In this document: one piece after another, positions 63,541 to 64,000 of the stretch
How positions within the stretch are numbered: position 1 is the first letter of the stretch
Layout: every line of letters begins with the position of its first letter
Assembly (NCBI GenBank): GCA_024734495.1
Contig: JALMQS010000225.1
Location: forward strand, 6,485,425-6,549,424
From: Forficula auricularia
Taxonomy: Eukaryota > Arthropoda > Insecta > Dermaptera > Forficulidae
DNA length: 64,000 bases
Reading direction: 5' to 3'
The notes under the pieces: model-generated
Told to the model about the DNA's origin: nothing
What the model saw: only the letters and a program-made list of their open reading frames with translations
Databases searched by the model: none
Position numbers and translations under genes: made by a program

Positions 63541-64000
63541 TTGTTAATTGAAATAATTATTTACAGGTGTTTGTTTGAATACAAAATTATAATTACATTT
63601 TTTTCAATTTTTTTTAATAAAATTAATTGGTTTTTTTATTTTAAATTCCACTAATAGATCGTTATAAATATTATTATATATTAGAATTTGCCAATTTAAT
63701 CAATTAAAGGTATTTTTTTATAAAAAAATTTATTAGAATATCAATTTCATTCTCTTAAAAAATTCGAAAATTCGAAAAATCGTGGCACTCCTTCTTCAGG
63801 ATTTAATAGGGTCAACGAAAGAACCTCGGTGTATATTAATATTATTTTTAATTGCAATTACTTTCAAAACTTTGTGGCCAGTAATAATATCTCTTGATGA
63901 TGGCCATATCGGGTGTAAACGTTGGTAAAAATATCAATTATGTTTTATTTCAATTTTATTTTATTTTGGCTGTGATTAAAAATCGACCTTTTTTACCTAA
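63540..64000. other. AT-rich end of window
   Basis: A decayed hammerhead-like phrase at 63895 (CTTGATGATGGCC...GTAAACGTT) and TAAAAATCGACCTTTTTTAC near the end. No gene. Confidence 0.4.

Overview
The window is AT-rich, intron-bearing, repeat-saturated eukaryotic DNA, almost certainly from an insect. Evidence: one multi-exon uricase gene with GT-AG introns, TATA promoters followed by short first exons, and an insect-type repeat set: a jockey-clade LINE, mariner and DD41D Tc1/mariner elements, hAT MITEs, Helitrons with PIF1-helicase remnants, tRNA-derived SINEs, a solo LTR and many Penelope-like (PLE) fragments. I cannot name the order or species.

Layout. 1-5640: a jockey LINE whose reverse-transcriptase half exists twice as a near-perfect 1.55 kb-armed palindrome; the longer minus-strand copy also has ORF1 and the endonuclease, with several frameshifts. 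5830-13430: tandem C-rich repeats, long foldbacks, PLE palindromes, a SINE, and a mariner inside a hAT MITE that itself sits in a foldback. 13440-14155: foldback elements with AACCGACTTC ends. 14783-14899: a TATA box and an 8-codon first exon. 14940-28500: PLE palindromes, tandem repeats, Helitrons, tRNA-like foldbacks. 28505-43782: uricase, five coding exons on the + strand, with introns full of transposons. 44129-46120: a MITE and a 1.1 kb minisatellite. 46728-49389: nested Helitrons. 49637-58900: MITEs, DD41D foldbacks, a tandem duplication, a solo LTR, a GC-rich repeat. 59754-59907: a second TATA box with a signal-peptide first exon. 60060-64000: PLE ends, tRNA-like foldbacks and Helitrons.

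The most striking signal is a set of about 30 hammerhead-ribozyme-like motifs. They share CTGANGA, one extra A or T, a perfect or nearly perfect short stem II, then GAAA and a short self-complementary tract ending in T-H (H = A, C or T). They lie mostly as inverted pairs in palindromic units. Two of those palindromes have an asymmetric core that encodes related C-terminal tails, ending in a shared ...IIDLLI..K-type motif before the stop. I attribute these units to 5'-truncated Penelope-like retroelements. Their helix III tracts are mostly self-complementary (ACGT, ACTATAGT, ATATAT), as expected of type I hammerheads that act as dimers.

Uricase is the one clearly recognisable host gene. Its five exons join in compatible phases except for one missing C in exon 2 (a CCC run where the family predicts CCCC). 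Restoring one base makes the total coding length exactly divisible by three. Similar single-base breaks occur in the jockey element, so assembly indels are a live alternative to real mutation.
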